DNA of 64,000 nt from Lysobacteraceae bacterium (GCA_004143945.1 SEHB01000002.1:310001-374000); one strand, 5' to 3'; shown: positions 11,011 through 20,768, counted from the stretch's first letter. Numbers and translations are program-made. The notes: generated from the letters alone by a model not told the origin.

Positions 11011-12021
11011 ATGACTGCCCTTCGCCACGACTGGACCCGCGCCGAGGTGCTCGGCCTGCTCGAACTGCCGTTCGCCGACCTCGTGGCGCGCGCGCAGGCC
11101 GTGCACCGCGCGCACCACGATCCCAACGCGGTGCAGGTGTCGACCCTGCTCTCGATCAAGACCGGCGGCTGCCCGGAGGACTGCGCGTATTGTCCCCAGG
11201 CGGCCCGCTACGCCACCGGCGTCGAGGCCGAGAAGCTGATGTCGCTCGACGCGGTGCTCGCGAAGGCACGCGCGGCGAAGGCGGCCGGCGCGACGCGCTT
11301 CTGCATGGGCGCGGCCTGGCGTTCGCCCAAGGACCGCGACATTCCGAAGGTCGCCGCGATGATCGGGGCGGTCAAGTCGCTCGGCATGGAGACGTGCGCG
11401 ACGCTCGGCATGCTGAGCGAACCGCAGGCGCAGGCGCTCAAGGGCGCGGGGCTCGACTACTACAACCACAACCTCGACAGCGCACCCGAGTTCTACGACG
11501 AGATCATCCACACGCGCGTGTTCCAGGACCGGCTCGAAACGCTCGGCCACGTGCGCGAGGCCGGACTCAAGACCTGCTGCGGCGGCATCGTCGGCATGGG
11601 CGAATCGCGCGCGGAACGCGCCGGGCTGCTGCAGGCGCTCGCGAACCTGCCGGCGCATCCCGATTCGGTGCCGATCAACCGCCTCGTGCGCGTCGCCGGC
11701 ACGCCGCTGGCCGACGCGAAGGAACTGGACCCGTTCGAGTTCGTGCGCACGATCGCGGTCGCGCGCATCCTGATGCCCGCGTCGATGGTGCGCCTGTCCG
11801 CGGGCCGCGCGGAAATGAGCGACGAACTGCAGGCGCTGTGCTTCCTCGCGGGCGCGAACTCGATCTTCTACGGCGAGAAGCTCCTGACCACGGGCAATCC
11901 GGACACCGCGCGCGACCTCGCGCTGTTCGAGCGCCTCGGCATCCACGCGCTGCAGGTGGAAGCGGGGTCGACCACGGTTCACGCCGACATCGTGGAGTCC
12001 GGCATTGCGGCGTGCCTCTGA
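11011..12021 (+). CDS. bioB: Biotin synthase
   Basis: A radical-SAM enzyme that inserts sulfur into dethiobiotin, the last step of biotin synthesis. The 336-aa product has the [4Fe-4S] motif CPEDCAYC (about residues 52-59) and family blocks [29 protein letters not shown] and [16 protein letters not shown]. First gene of a biotin cluster on the plus strand, divergent from comF. I see no BirA-type operator in the 65-bp intergenic region. Confidence 0.95.
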   Translation: MTALRHDWTRAEVLGLLELPFADLVARAQAVHRAHHDPNAVQVSTLLSIKTGGCPEDCAYCPQAARYATGVEAEKLMSLDAVLAKARAAKAAGATRFCMGAAWRSPKDRDIPKVAAMIGAVKSLGMETCATLGMLSEPQAQALKGAGLDYYNHNLDSAPEFYDEIIHTRVFQDRLETLGHVREAGLKTCCGGIVGMGESRAERAGLLQALANLPAHPDSVPINRLVRVAGTPLADAKELDPFEFVRTIAVARILMPASMVRLSAGRAEMSDELQALCFLAGANSIFYGEKLLTTGNPDTARDLALFERLGIHALQVEAGSTTVHADIVESGIAACL

Positions 12022-12135
12022 TCCCGGTCGGTCGCGTCGCGCGCGAGCATCAGTACGCCGCGGCCTGGCGCGCGCATCGCGACCCGCGGGACCCCGCGGG
12101 GGCAGCGTCGAAGCCCGCCGATCGGACCGGCGCTG

Positions 12136-13377
12136 ATGCGCGAAGACCTGCTCGAGCGCCTCGCGCACGCGCAGGCTGCGCGCGCGCGCGACGCACTGCT
12201 GCGCCGTGTGCGCACGGTCGACTCGATCGAGGGCGCGCACGTCGTCGTCGATGGGCGGCGACTGCTGGACTTCGCGAGCAACGACTACCTCGGCCTCGCA
12301 CGGCATCCGCGCCTGGTCGAAGCGATGGTGCGCGCCGCGCGCGAATGGGGCGTCGGTGCATCGGCCGCACACCTGCTCGGCGGCCATCGCGAACCGCATG
12401 CGGCACTCGAAAGCGCGCTCGCGCGCTGGACCGGTCGCGAACGCGCACTGCTGTTCTCCACCGGCTACATGGCCAATCTCGGCGCCGTCTCGGCGCTGCT
12501 CGCGCGCGGGGACCTGTGCGTGCAGGACCGCCTCAACCACGCGAGCCTGCTCGACGCCGCGCGACTGGCCGGCTGCACGCTGCGCCGCTACGTGCATGCG
12601 GATGTCCACAGCGCCGCGCGTCAGCTCGCGACCGAAGCACGCGCGCCCGCTCTGCTCGCGACCGACGGCGTCTTCAGCATGGATGGCGACGTCGCGCCGC
12701 TGCGCGCGCTGGCGGCGCTCTGCAACGCGGAACGTGCCTGCCTCATGGTCGATGACGCGCACGGCCTCGGCGTGCTCGGTGCCGAAGGCGCGGGCAGCGT
12801 CGCGGAGGCCGAACTGTCGCAACGCGAGGTGCCGGTGCTCATGGGTACGCTGGGCAAGGCACTCGGCGTCGCGGGTGCATTCGTGGCCGGCAGCGCCGCG
12901 CTGATCGAAGCGCTCGTGCAGGGCGCGCGCAGCTTCGTCTACACGACCGCGATGCCGCCGGCGCTCGCGGCCGCGACCGTCGCCGCGATCGACACGGCGC
13001 GCTTCGAGGGCTGGCGACGCGATCGCCTGCGCGCGCTGATCGCGCATTTCCGCTCCGGCGCGGCCGCGCGCGGCATCGCGCTGTTCGAATCACGCACGCC
13101 GATCCAGCCGGTCGTGGTGGGCGACAGCGCGCGGGCGCTTGCGATATCCGAGCGGCTGCGCGACGCAGGCCTGCACGTGCCTGCGATCCGCCCGCCGACG
13201 GTTGCGCGCGGCCATGCGCGCCTGCGCGTCGCGTTGTCGGCGCAGCATGCGGAGTGCGAGGTCGAACGCCTGCTCGATGCACTCGCGCATGCGATGAACG
13301 CATCGGGTGCGCGCGACGAGACCGCGCTCGCGGCTGCGCGTGAATCCGATGCCTGCGTGGAGCGCGACGACGAGTGA
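12136..13377 (+). CDS. bioF: 8-amino-7-oxononanoate synthase
   Basis: A PLP enzyme that condenses pimeloyl-ACP with alanine. The product is 413 aa. Visible features are FASNDYLGLA, the substrate loop VGASAAHLLGGH, the PLP-stacking LNHASLLDAAR, VDDAHGLGVLG, and the Schiff-base lysine in TLGKALGVAGAFVAG. It begins 114 bp after bioB with no strong ribosome site, and its stop overlaps the bioH start, so bioF-bioH-bioC are translationally linked. The C-terminal about 20 residues after the family end are a charged tail. Confidence 0.93.
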   Translation: MREDLLERLAHAQAARARDALLRRVRTVDSIEGAHVVVDGRRLLDFASNDYLGLARHPRLVEAMVRAAREWGVGASAAHLLGGHREPHAALESALARWTGRERALLFSTGYMANLGAVSALLARGDLCVQDRLNHASLLDAARLAGCTLRRYVHADVHSAARQLATEARAPALLATDGVFSMDGDVAPLRALAALCNAERACLMVDDAHGLGVLGAEGAGSVAEAELSQREVPVLMGTLGKALGVAGAFVAGSAALIEALVQGARSFVYTTAMPPALAAATVAAIDTARFEGWRRDRLRALIAHFRSGAAARGIALFESRTPIQPVVVGDSARALAISERLRDAGLHVPAIRPPTVARGHARLRVALSAQHAECEVERLLDALAHAMNASGARDETALAAARESDACVERDDE

Positions 13378-14153
13378 ATCCGCATCCGACCCTGCACATC
13401 GAATCCACCGGCAGCGGCCCCGACCTCGTGCTCGTGCACGGCTGGGCCATGCACGGCGGCGTGTTCGCGTCGCTGGTGGACAGGCTGCAGGCGCATTTCC
13501 GCGTGCACGTGGTCGACCTTCCGGGCCATGGACTCAGTCGCGGCGAACCGCGCTTCGACGTCGCGGAGAGCGCACGCCGGATCGCCGCGGCGTGCCCGCG
13601 CGCGCTGTGGGTCGGCTGGTCGCTCGGTGGACTCGTCGCGCTCGAGGCCGCGCTGCGGACTCCGCCGCGCGTGCGCGGCGTCGCGCTGCTCGCGGCGAGT
13701 CCGCGCTTCGTCGCCGCGCCGGATTGGCCGCACGGCGTCGCCGCGAGCGTGTTCGCGGAGTTCGCGAGCGAGTTGCGCCTGCGCTACCGGCATGCGATCG
13801 AGCGCTTCGTCGCGCTGGAGACGATGGGCTCGCCGCACGCGCAGGCGGAGCTGCGCGAGCTCAAGGCGCGCGTGTTCGCGCGCGGCGAACCTGCAGTCGA
13901 TGCGCTCTGCGACGGACTCGCCGCGCTCGACACCACCGACCTGCGCGGCGCGCTCGCGCGCCTCGAGGTGCCGAGCCTGTGGATTGCGGGGCGACGCGAC
14001 CGGCTGGTGCCGCCCGCGTCGATGCAATGGTCCGCGCGCCAGTCCCCGCGGGGACGCTATCTCGAGTTGAACAGCGGCCACGCGCCGTTCCTCGAACATG
14101 CCGACGCGGTCACGGACGCGCTGGTCGCATTCGAACGGGAGCTGGCCGCATGA
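13374..14153 (+). CDS. bioH: Pimeloyl-[ACP] methyl ester esterase
   Basis: An alpha/beta hydrolase that removes the methyl ester protecting the pimeloyl chain made by the BioC route. The 259-aa product starts at a GTG overlapping the bioF stop. It shows the oxyanion strand LVLVHGWAMHGGVF, the nucleophile elbow GWSLGG, an acidic residue in AGRRDRLVP and the catalytic His in SGHAPFLEH. Position between bioF and bioC makes the specific call secure. Confidence 0.92.
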   Translation: MNPHPTLHIESTGSGPDLVLVHGWAMHGGVFASLVDRLQAHFRVHVVDLPGHGLSRGEPRFDVAESARRIAAACPRALWVGWSLGGLVALEAALRTPPRVRGVALLAASPRFVAAPDWPHGVAASVFAEFASELRLRYRHAIERFVALETMGSPHAQAELRELKARVFARGEPAVDALCDGLAALDTTDLRGALARLEVPSLWIAGRRDRLVPPASMQWSARQSPRGRYLELNSGHAPFLEHADAVTDALVAFERELAA

Positions 14154-15016
14154 GCGCAGGCCTCGACCAGTCGCACGTGCGGCGCGCGTTCGCGCGCGCG
14201 GCAGCGAGCTACGCCGAGCACGCGGTGCTCCAGCACGAAGTCGGCGAGCGCCTGCGCGAGCGACTCGAGCTTGCGCCGGCGCTCGCTCCGCGCCGGATCC
14301 TCGACGTCGGCTGCGGTCCCGCAGGCGGCGCGCCACTTCGGCGGCGCTATCCGCAGGCGCAGGTGATCGGCCTCGACCTCGCGCTGCCGATGCTGCTGGC
14401 CGCGCGTGGCGAAGCGCCCGCCTCCGGTTTCGTCTGCGCCGACGCGCAGGCACTGCCGCTCGCGGACGCGAGCATCGACCTCGTGCATTCGAGCCTGTGC
14501 CTGCAATGGTGCGAGGACCCGGGTCTCGCGATCGCCGAGTTCCGACGCGTGCTGCGGCCGGGCGGCCTGCTGCTGTTCTCGACCTTCGGGCCGGACACGC
14601 TGAAGGAACTGCGCGCCGCGTTCGCCGAGGTCGACGACCGGCCGCACGTGAGCCGCTTCGTCGACATGCACGACATCGGCGACGCGCTGCTCGTGAGCGG
14701 TTTCCGCGATCCCGTGCTCGAGCGTGAAGACTTCGTGCTGACCTACGCGGACCTGCCGCGGCTCATGCACGAACTGCGCGCGATCGGCGCCACCAACGCG
14801 GACTCGCGGCGCCAGCGCACGCTGACCGGCAAGGGCCGGCTGGTGCGCGCGGCCGCCGCGTACGAGCGGTACCGCGAGGACGGCGTCTTGCCGGCGACCT
14901 ACGAAGTGGTGTACGCGCATGCGTTCGCGCCGGAACCGGGGCAACCGCGGCGCACGCCGCAGGGCGACGTCGCGAGCTTTCCGCTCGAACGCCTGCGCGG
15001 CAGCCGCAGGCGCTGA
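14150..15016 (+). CDS. bioC: Malonyl-[ACP] O-methyltransferase
   Basis: A SAM-dependent methyltransferase that starts pimelate chain synthesis. The 288-aa product opens with the BioC signature VRRAFARAAASYAEHAVLQ. It has motif I ILDVGCGPAGG, the LVHSSLCLQWCEDP motif and LRPGGLLLFSTFGPDTLKEL. ATGA overlap with bioH. Together with bioB, bioF and bioH it gives the late pathway except bioA and bioD, which must lie elsewhere. Confidence 0.93.
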   Translation: MSAGLDQSHVRRAFARAAASYAEHAVLQHEVGERLRERLELAPALAPRRILDVGCGPAGGAPLRRRYPQAQVIGLDLALPMLLAARGEAPASGFVCADAQALPLADASIDLVHSSLCLQWCEDPGLAIAEFRRVLRPGGLLLFSTFGPDTLKELRAAFAEVDDRPHVSRFVDMHDIGDALLVSGFRDPVLEREDFVLTYADLPRLMHELRAIGATNADSRRQRTLTGKGRLVRAAAAYERYREDGVLPATYEVVYAHAFAPEPGQPRRTPQGDVASFPLERLRGSRRR

Positions 15017-15019
15017 GCG

Positions 15020-16012
15020 ATGTCGCCGCGCCGCATCGCACTGCTCGCGGTCCTGATTGCGCTGGCCTCGGCGCTGTTCTTCACCGCGACCTACGTGCTC
15101 AATCGCGCGATGGCGGTCGCGGGTGGGCACTGGGCCTGGTCGGCGGCGCTGCGGTACCTGCTGACGTTGCCGATGCTCGCGCTGGTGCTGCGCGTGCGCG
15201 GCGGCTTCGCGCCGGTGTGGGCGGCGCTGCGCGCGCATCCGTGGATCTGGCTCGGCTGGAGCGCGATCGGATTCACGCTGTTCTGCGTGCTGCTGACCTG
15301 GGCCGCGGAGCACGCGCCCGCGTGGCTCGTGGCCGGCACGTTCCAGCTCACGGTGATCGCGGGCATGCTGCTCGGGCCGCTGCTCTACAGGGACGAACGC
15401 GCGCGCCTGCCGCGCGCGGCGCTCGCGCTCGGCGTGCTGATCGTCGCGGGCGTCGCGCTGATGCAGGGCGCGCATTTCGGCGGCGACCTGCCGCGCTCGG
15501 CCTGGCTCGCGCTGTTCGCGGTCGGCACCTCGGCCTTCCTGTATCCGCTCGGCAACCGCGCGATCCTGCTGCACCTCGAACGCAGCGGCGAAGCACTCGA
15601 TGCGACCCAGCGCGTGTTCGGCATGACGCTCGCGAGCCAGCCGTTCTGGCTCGTGGTCGCGGTCTACGCGGGTGTCGTCGCAGGCGCGCCGTCGCCTTCG
15701 CAGGTGCTGCTCGCGGCCGGCGTCGCGCTGTCGGCCGGCACGATCGCGACGATCCTGTTCTTCCAGGCCACCGCGATGGTCAAGGACGATCCCGGCGCGC
15801 TCGGTGCGGTCGAGGCGATGCAGGCGGCCGAGCTGATCTTCTCGACCGTGCTCGGCGTCGTGTTCCTCGGCGAACCGGTGCCGCGCGGCTGGGCCGCGGT
15901 CGGCGCCTTGCTCGTGATTCTCGGGATCGCAGGACTCGGACTGCTCGTCGGCCGCCGCTCCGCTGGCGACGAACGCGCGACGCGCGCGTTGCGCACCGAT
16001 CGCGGCGCGTGA
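15020..16012 (+). CDS. DMT-superfamily transporter following the biotin genes
   Basis: The 330-aa membrane protein has about ten hydrophobic helices. Family features such as the GTFQLTVIAGMLLGPLLYRDE segment and GALGAVEAMQAAELIFSTVLGVVFLGEPVP place it in the drug/metabolite transporter superfamily, near the multidrug-efflux (PF13536-like) branch. It starts three bases after bioC stops, so it is almost certainly in the bio operon. E. coli biotin uptake uses a DMT-family protein (YigM), so a role in biotin or precursor transport is a reasonable inference; drug efflux is the alternative. Confidence 0.8.
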   Translation: MSPRRIALLAVLIALASALFFTATYVLNRAMAVAGGHWAWSAALRYLLTLPMLALVLRVRGGFAPVWAALRAHPWIWLGWSAIGFTLFCVLLTWAAEHAPAWLVAGTFQLTVIAGMLLGPLLYRDERARLPRAALALGVLIVAGVALMQGAHFGGDLPRSAWLALFAVGTSAFLYPLGNRAILLHLERSGEALDATQRVFGMTLASQPFWLVVAVYAGVVAGAPSPSQVLLAAGVALSAGTIATILFFQATAMVKDDPGALGAVEAMQAAELIFSTVLGVVFLGEPVPRGWAAVGALLVILGIAGLGLLVGRRSAGDERATRALRTDRGA

Positions 16013-16032
16013 AACGCGCTGAGCGCGCTGCG

Positions 16033-16683
16033 TCAGGCCGCGTGCAGCGGCGACACCAGTTCGGCGCCTTCGTCGGCCGCGATCGCGCGTGCGAGTTCGA
16101 AACCGAACAGCGACATCCGCAGCGGCGGGCGCGCCGCGAGCGTGCGCAGCCATGGCAGGCGCCGCAGCTGGAACGCGAACACGCGCGCGCGCCACGCGCC
16201 GCCGAGCCGGGCGAACGCACCCCGCAGGAACGCCGCATGGGGCTGCCAGTGCGGACCGGGCGCGCAGGCGCGCGTGACGCGGTCCGCCGTCATCTCGTCC
16301 CACGCGAGGTAATCGCTGTCGGGCAGCAGGAACATCTTCGCGAGCGTCGCACCGGCGTCGTCATCGAAGCACAGCCATTCGCGCGGACCGTTCGGCGTGA
16401 CCGCGCAGCGCGCGGTCACCGACGCGCAGCGCATCAGCGGCGCGAGCGCGGGGTGCTCGACCATCAGCACGCCGTGGCCCGCGCGGGTCGTGATCCGTGC
16501 CGCCGCGTGCGCTCGTCGTTCGAGCCAGAGCACCGGCCCGAGCCGCGGCAGCGCGTCGACGACCTGCAACGGGTCGATGCGTTGCAGACGCCCGTCCGGC
16601 CCGTCGCGCGTCGCACGAGGATCGCTCGCATCGCTGCACGCGGCCGGCGCGGTGACGAAGTCCGTGCCTGAGTCGTCGATCAT
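16033..16683 (-). CDS. Uncharacterised protein downstream of hemP
   Basis: The 216-aa cytoplasmic-looking protein has no membrane segment or signal peptide. I recognise no named domain; notable stretches are VLMVEHPALAPLMRC, LAKMFLLPDSDYLAWDEM and a basic, Trp-containing C-terminus. It lies 101 bp downstream of hemP on the same strand, so it is likely to share its Fur-controlled promoter, and a role in haem or iron handling is a contextual guess. It ends 20 bp from the convergent transporter gene. Confidence 0.65.
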   Translation of the reverse strand: MIDDSGTDFVTAPAACSDASDPRATRDGPDGRLQRIDPLQVVDALPRLGPVLWLERRAHAAARITTRAGHGVLMVEHPALAPLMRCASVTARCAVTPNGPREWLCFDDDAGATLAKMFLLPDSDYLAWDEMTADRVTRACAPGPHWQPHAAFLRGAFARLGGAWRARVFAFQLRRLPWLRTLAARPPLRMSLFGFELARAIAADEGAELVSPLHAA

Positions 16684-16784
16684 CGACGCGCGGCCCGGCT
16701 CTTCCGGCGCAGGCGAGCGACGGGCGCCTGTCCGGCACGCTCGCCGGGACCCTGATTGAATTGCATCGGGGACTGCATCGACGC

Positions 16785-16988
16785 CTACTTGGTCAGGATC
16801 AGCTTGTCGTTGCGCGTCAGGCGCAGGCGGTACGCCTCGGTGCCGTGCCGGATCAGGAGTTCGCGCGCTCCGCCGAGCAGACGCCGGCTGTCGACGCTCG
16901 GGGTCTCGAGGCGCGGCGCGGGGGGCGCGTGGTCATCGCGGGTCGGGGTGTACGGCGTGGTCGTGTCGAACATGGCGAAGTCCCGCAT
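16785..16988 (-). CDS. hemP: Hemin uptake protein HemP
   Basis: A small protein (67 aa) of the HemP/HmuP family, linked to haem uptake. In some bacteria HmuP is a transcriptional co-activator of haem receptor genes. The C-terminus is diagnostic: VDSRRLLGGARELLIRH, then YRLRLTRNDKLILTK. Two in-frame ATGs exist (16988 and 16973); the second has a GGGA at better spacing. A Fur box lies 17-35 bases upstream, so iron repression is expected. No TonB-dependent haem receptor is adjacent. Confidence 0.9.
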   Translation of the reverse strand: MRDFAMFDTTTPYTPTRDDHAPPAPRLETPSVDSRRLLGGARELLIRHGTEAYRLRLTRNDKLILTK

Positions 16989-17004
16989 CGGAGGTCGAGC
17001 AGAT

Positions 17005-17023
17005 GATAATGATTCTCATTACC
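17005..17023. promoter_or_regulatory. Fur box upstream of hemP
   Basis: GATAATGATTCTCATTACC matches the classic 19-bp Fur operator at 16 of 19 positions. It lies 17 bases before the hemP start and in a short AT-rich island in otherwise GC-rich DNA. It would make hemP, and probably the gene behind it, iron-repressed. The plus-strand Mn exporter leader starts about 80 bp away, so an effect on that promoter is possible but less likely. Confidence 0.85.
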
Positions 17024-17100
17024 GAGTCAACCTGCTTGGCGTGCCGCGGTCGGCCCGCGCAGGCGGCGCCCGCGTGCTGATAGACTGGGCGCGCTCCATC

Positions 17101-17178
17101 GGGGAGTAGCCGACCGCCGCGAACGCGCGCGGAACGCGCGTCAACATGCTTGGCCACCCTGGCCATGGCGCGCGTCGG
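17101..17178 (+). ncRNA. yybP-ykoY manganese riboswitch (core; approximate ends)
   Basis: The leader carries the conserved GGGGAGTAGCC (from 17101) and, after a variable GC-rich arm, GTCAACATGCTTGG (17140-17153), as in the E. coli mntP leader. CCGAC (17110-17114) can pair with GTCGG (17174-17178) to close the structure. A -10-like TAGACT lies at 17081-17086. The riboswitch is known to bind Mn2+ and turn on Mn export. It sits about 105 nt before the start of a GDT1-type transporter, which is the expected partner. The expression platform (GGAAGC / GCTTCC hairpin after 17177) is inferred. Confidence 0.85.
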
Positions 17179-17283
17179 AAGCACAGCGCTTCCAGTGGCA
17201 AGACCTTTGGTTCGTGCAGGCGACACCCGGGCCGGGATCGCGTGTGCGTACCACTGCGTCCATTGCCCGGCCCCGGAGTTCCC

Positions 17284-17841
17284 ATGCAGACCCTGCTCGT
17301 AGCGACCGCCGCGGTCGCGATCGCCGAGATCGGCGACAAGACCCAGTTGCTGTCGCTGATGCTTGCCGCGCGCTATCGACGACCGTGGCCGATCTGCCTC
17401 GGCATCCTCGTCGCGACCTTGCTCAACCATGCGCTGGCCGGCAGCGCGGGCGCGCTGATCGCCGGGTTGCTGTCGCCGCGCGTGCTCGAATGGCTGGTTG
17501 CCGCGAGCTTCTTCGCGGTCGCGGCGTGGACGCTGGTACCGGACAAGGTCGATGACGAAGCGGCCGGCCAGGGCGCGGGCCACGGCGTGCTGCTCGCGAC
17601 GACGTTCGCGTTCTTCCTCGCCGAGATGGGCGACAAGACGCAGGTCGCGACGGTCGTGCTCGCTGCGCAGTACGCGCCACTCTGGCAGGTCGTCGTCGGC
17701 ACGACGATCGGCATGCTGCTCGCGAACGTGCCGGTGGTCTGGTTCGGCGCGCGGTTCGCGGACCGCCTGCCGCTGCGCGCGGCGCGCATCGGCGCAGCGC
17801 TGCTGTTCGCGGCACTCGGAGCATGGATCCTGTTGCGGTGA
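17284..17841 (+). CDS. TMEM165/GDT1 (UPF0016) family manganese exporter
   Basis: The 185-aa membrane protein has six predicted helices in two homologous halves, each with the family motif: EIGDKTQLLSLML near the start and EMGDKTQVATVVL in the second half. Bacterial members (MneA in Vibrio) export Mn2+. The yybP-ykoY riboswitch in the leader strongly supports Mn2+ as substrate and ligand-induced expression. ATG at 17284 was chosen because the first motif begins only about 14 residues in. Convergent with the PII gene. Confidence 0.9.
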   Translation: MQTLLVATAAVAIAEIGDKTQLLSLMLAARYRRPWPICLGILVATLLNHALAGSAGALIAGLLSPRVLEWLVAASFFAVAAWTLVPDKVDDEAAGQGAGHGVLLATTFAFFLAEMGDKTQVATVVLAAQYAPLWQVVVGTTIGMLLANVPVVWFGARFADRLPLRAARIGAALLFAALGAWILLR

Positions 17842-17888
17842 AGGTGCGACAGCCCGGTGACCGAACGGCGGTCGTGCCCGGCCGGCGT

Positions 17889-18294
<406 letters not shown>

Positions 18295-18505
18295 ACGCGC
18301 TTCCGAATTCGCCGGCTGGCGCATCCGCGTGCAAGCCCTAGACTGGTCGGCACGGGAGAGAGCGTCGACGGAACGATGCTGCAGGGAGGCTCCGGTCGGT
18401 GGCGAGGCGCTTGCCTTCGCCACCGGCCGCCCCACGGAAGGCGCGTCGCCCGCTCCGCGGGCCGGCGCGCCGCATTGACCCGAACGTTGCTTCCGCGGTG
18501 AACCC

Positions 18506-18769
18506 ATGATCCACGCCCAGACCATCGAATCCCTCGCCCAACGCCTGTCCGCGCTCGTTCCACCCGGGCTGCGCGAGGCGCGCGAGGACCTCACGGCGAC
18601 GTTCCGCAGCGTGCTGCAGGCGGGACTGCGCGACCTCGACCTCGTCACGCGCGAGGAATTCGACGTGCAGCGCTGCGTGCTGCTGCGCACGCGAGAGAAG
18701 ATCGAGGAACTCGAACAGCAACTCATCGCGCTCGAGCGCGCGGTCGGAGCGGAATCGCCGAAGACCTGA
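18506..18769 (+). CDS. ubiK: Ubiquinone biosynthesis accessory factor UbiK
   Basis: A small (87 aa) coiled-coil protein of the YqiC/BMFP family that helps the Ubi complex make ubiquinone. It begins MIHAQTIESLAQRLSALVPPG and carries the conserved LVTREEFDVQRCVLLRTREKIEELEQQL coiled coil. It precedes yifB/comM, as in many Lysobacterales, and is divergent from glnB. Confidence 0.88.
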   Translation: MIHAQTIESLAQRLSALVPPGLREAREDLTATFRSVLQAGLRDLDLVTREEFDVQRCVLLRTREKIEELEQQLIALERAVGAESPKT

Positions 18770-18911
18770 CGCCGACGCGCAGCGCCGCGGGATGCGGCAT
18801 CACCCGTCGGCACGGAGGCCGCGGCATGCGCACGTATTGTTTCCCGGGACGCCTGCTGCCCTGCGCAGTTCACCCCATGGTGGGGCAGCGGGCCTTTTCC
18901 GGCGCCATCGC

Positions 18912-20417
18912 GTGAGCCTCGCGGTCGTCTACACGCGCGCACCCGACGGCATCGACGCACCGCTCGTGACCTGCGAGGTGCATCTCTCCGGCGGCCTCCC
19001 CTCGACCTCGATCGTCGGACTGCCCGAGACCGCGGTGAAGGAGGCACGCGACCGCGTGCGCGCCGCGATCCTCAATGCGCACATGGACTACCCGCACGGC
19101 CGCGTCACGGTGAGCCTCGCGCCGGCCGACCTGCCCAAGGACGGCGGTCGCTTCGACTTGCCGATCGCACTCGGCGTGCTCGCCGCGAACCGGCTGCTGC
19201 CGCGCCCTGCGCTCGACGATTGCGAATTCATCGGCGAGCTCGCATTGTCGGGCGAACTGCGCGCGGTGCGCGGCGTGCTGCCCGCGGTGCTGCAGGCGAC
19301 GCGTGACGGCCGCCGCGTGATCGTGCCGCGCGGCAACGGAGCGGAAGCCGCGCTGGTCGAAGGGGCCGACGTGCGCGTGGCCGGCTCGCTGCTCGAGGTC
19401 TGCGCGCACCTGTGCGGGCGTGCGAACCTCGCGCCCGCGACCGCCGCGGACGCGGGACCCGCGGCGGCCGATGCGAACGCCGCCGATCTCGCGGACGTGC
19501 GCGGCCAGCCGCAAGCACGGCGCGCACTCGAGATCGCAGCCGCGGGCGCGCACAACCTCTTGCTGGTCGGACCGCCGGGTACCGGCAAGACGATGCTCGC
19601 GAGTCGCCTGCCCGGCATCCTGCCTCCGCTCGGCGAGGACGAGGCGCTCGAGCTCGCCGCGGTGCGCTCGGTCGCGGGCCACGACACGCCGGTCGGCGCG
19701 TGGAAAGTCCGTGCGTTCCGCGCGCCTCACCACACCGCTTCCGCGGTTGCACTGGTCGGCGGCGGCTCGATTCCGCGCCCGGGCGAGATCTCGCTCGCGC
19801 ACCACGGCGTGCTGTTCCTCGATGAGCTGCCCGAATTCGACCGCCACGTGCTCGAAGTGCTGCGCGAGCCGCTCGAGTCGGGCCGCATCGCGATTTCGCG
19901 CGCGGCGCGCCAGGCCGAGTTCCCGGCTGCATTCCAGCTCGTCGCCGCGATGAATCCCTGCCCCTGCGGCCATGCGGGCGACAGCTCCGGCCGCTGCCGC
20001 TGCACGCCAGAGGCGATCGCGCGCTACCGCGCGCGCCTGTCGGGTCCGCTGCTCGACCGCATCGACCTCAAGCTCGAAGTGCCGCGCGTGCCGCAGGCGG
20101 AACTGCGTGGCGGACCCGGCGGCGAGTCGAGCGCGATGGTGCGGGCACGCGTCGTCGCCGCGCGCGCGCTGCAGCTCGCACGCGCGGGCAAGCCGAACGC
20201 GCGGCTCGGCAATCGCGAAGTCGAGCGCGACTGCGCGCTCGACGCTGCGCAGCACGCGCTGCTCGACCGCGCGACCGACCGCCTCGGCCTCTCCGCGCGC
20301 GCCTACCACCGCGTGCTGCGCGTCGCGCGCACGATCGCCGACCTCGCGGGCAGCGCACGCCTCGACGCCGCGCACCTCGCCGAGGCGATCCAGTACCGGC
20401 GACTGGACGCGAACTGA
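18912..20417 (+). CDS. comM: YifB/ComM family Mg-chelatase-like AAA+ ATPase
   Basis: A hexameric helicase that widens branch migration during natural transformation; in non-competent hosts its role is unclear. The 501-aa product has an N-terminal Lon-S5-like fold (LVTCEVHLSGGLPSTSIVGLPETAVKE), Walker A LVGPPGTGKTMLASRLPG, Walker B GVLFLDELPEFDR and the C-terminal Cys-rich MNPCPCGHAG. A GTG start at 18912 is chosen because the family begins at MSLAVVYTRA; the open frame extends further upstream. A comF gene 8 kb away suggests competence potential. Confidence 0.9.
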   Translation: MSLAVVYTRAPDGIDAPLVTCEVHLSGGLPSTSIVGLPETAVKEARDRVRAAILNAHMDYPHGRVTVSLAPADLPKDGGRFDLPIALGVLAANRLLPRPALDDCEFIGELALSGELRAVRGVLPAVLQATRDGRRVIVPRGNGAEAALVEGADVRVAGSLLEVCAHLCGRANLAPATAADAGPAAADANAADLADVRGQPQARRALEIAAAGAHNLLLVGPPGTGKTMLASRLPGILPPLGEDEALELAAVRSVAGHDTPVGAWKVRAFRAPHHTASAVALVGGGSIPRPGEISLAHHGVLFLDELPEFDRHVLEVLREPLESGRIAISRAARQAEFPAAFQLVAAMNPCPCGHAGDSSGRCRCTPEAIARYRARLSGPLLDRIDLKLEVPRVPQAELRGGPGGESSAMVRARVVAARALQLARAGKPNARLGNREVERDCALDAAQHALLDRATDRLGLSARAYHRVLRVARTIADLAGSARLDAAHLAEAIQYRRLDAN

Positions 20418-20768
20418 CCGCTGCTTCGCGGGTTTGACAGCGTTCGTGCCCCGGCGGCCCGGCGAAGCCTGTTGCGTGATGCGCGCCGGGCGATGCAAGC
20501 GAAGCGCGAAGGCCAAGGACGAAGGATCGAAACACGGAGCGCGCAGGGCACGCGAAGGATGGAAGCGCGAACGGACGAACGACCCTTTTTCTCCGTGTGC
20601 TCCGATTTGAAAGCTCTCCCGCTTCCGCTCCGGGTGCCCGAACCTGGCGAGCGCACGGGCGTCCGCGCTGACGCCCCCGCCGCGACGCGGTCAGGCGTCG
20701 AGCGATGTCGCGTCCTGCATGCGTCACGCAAGCGCCTGCGGCTATGATCGAAGCCGGAGCGTCGACCG
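20418..20768. other. Intergenic region between comM and the K+/H+ antiporter
   Basis: No convincing gene is present. It holds an inverted repeat ACACGGAG (20532-20539) / CTCCGTGT (20591-20598) around a 51-base loop followed, on the plus strand, by no T-run. A TATGAT at 20743-20748 could be the -10 of the downstream antiporter gene. Confidence 0.5.
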
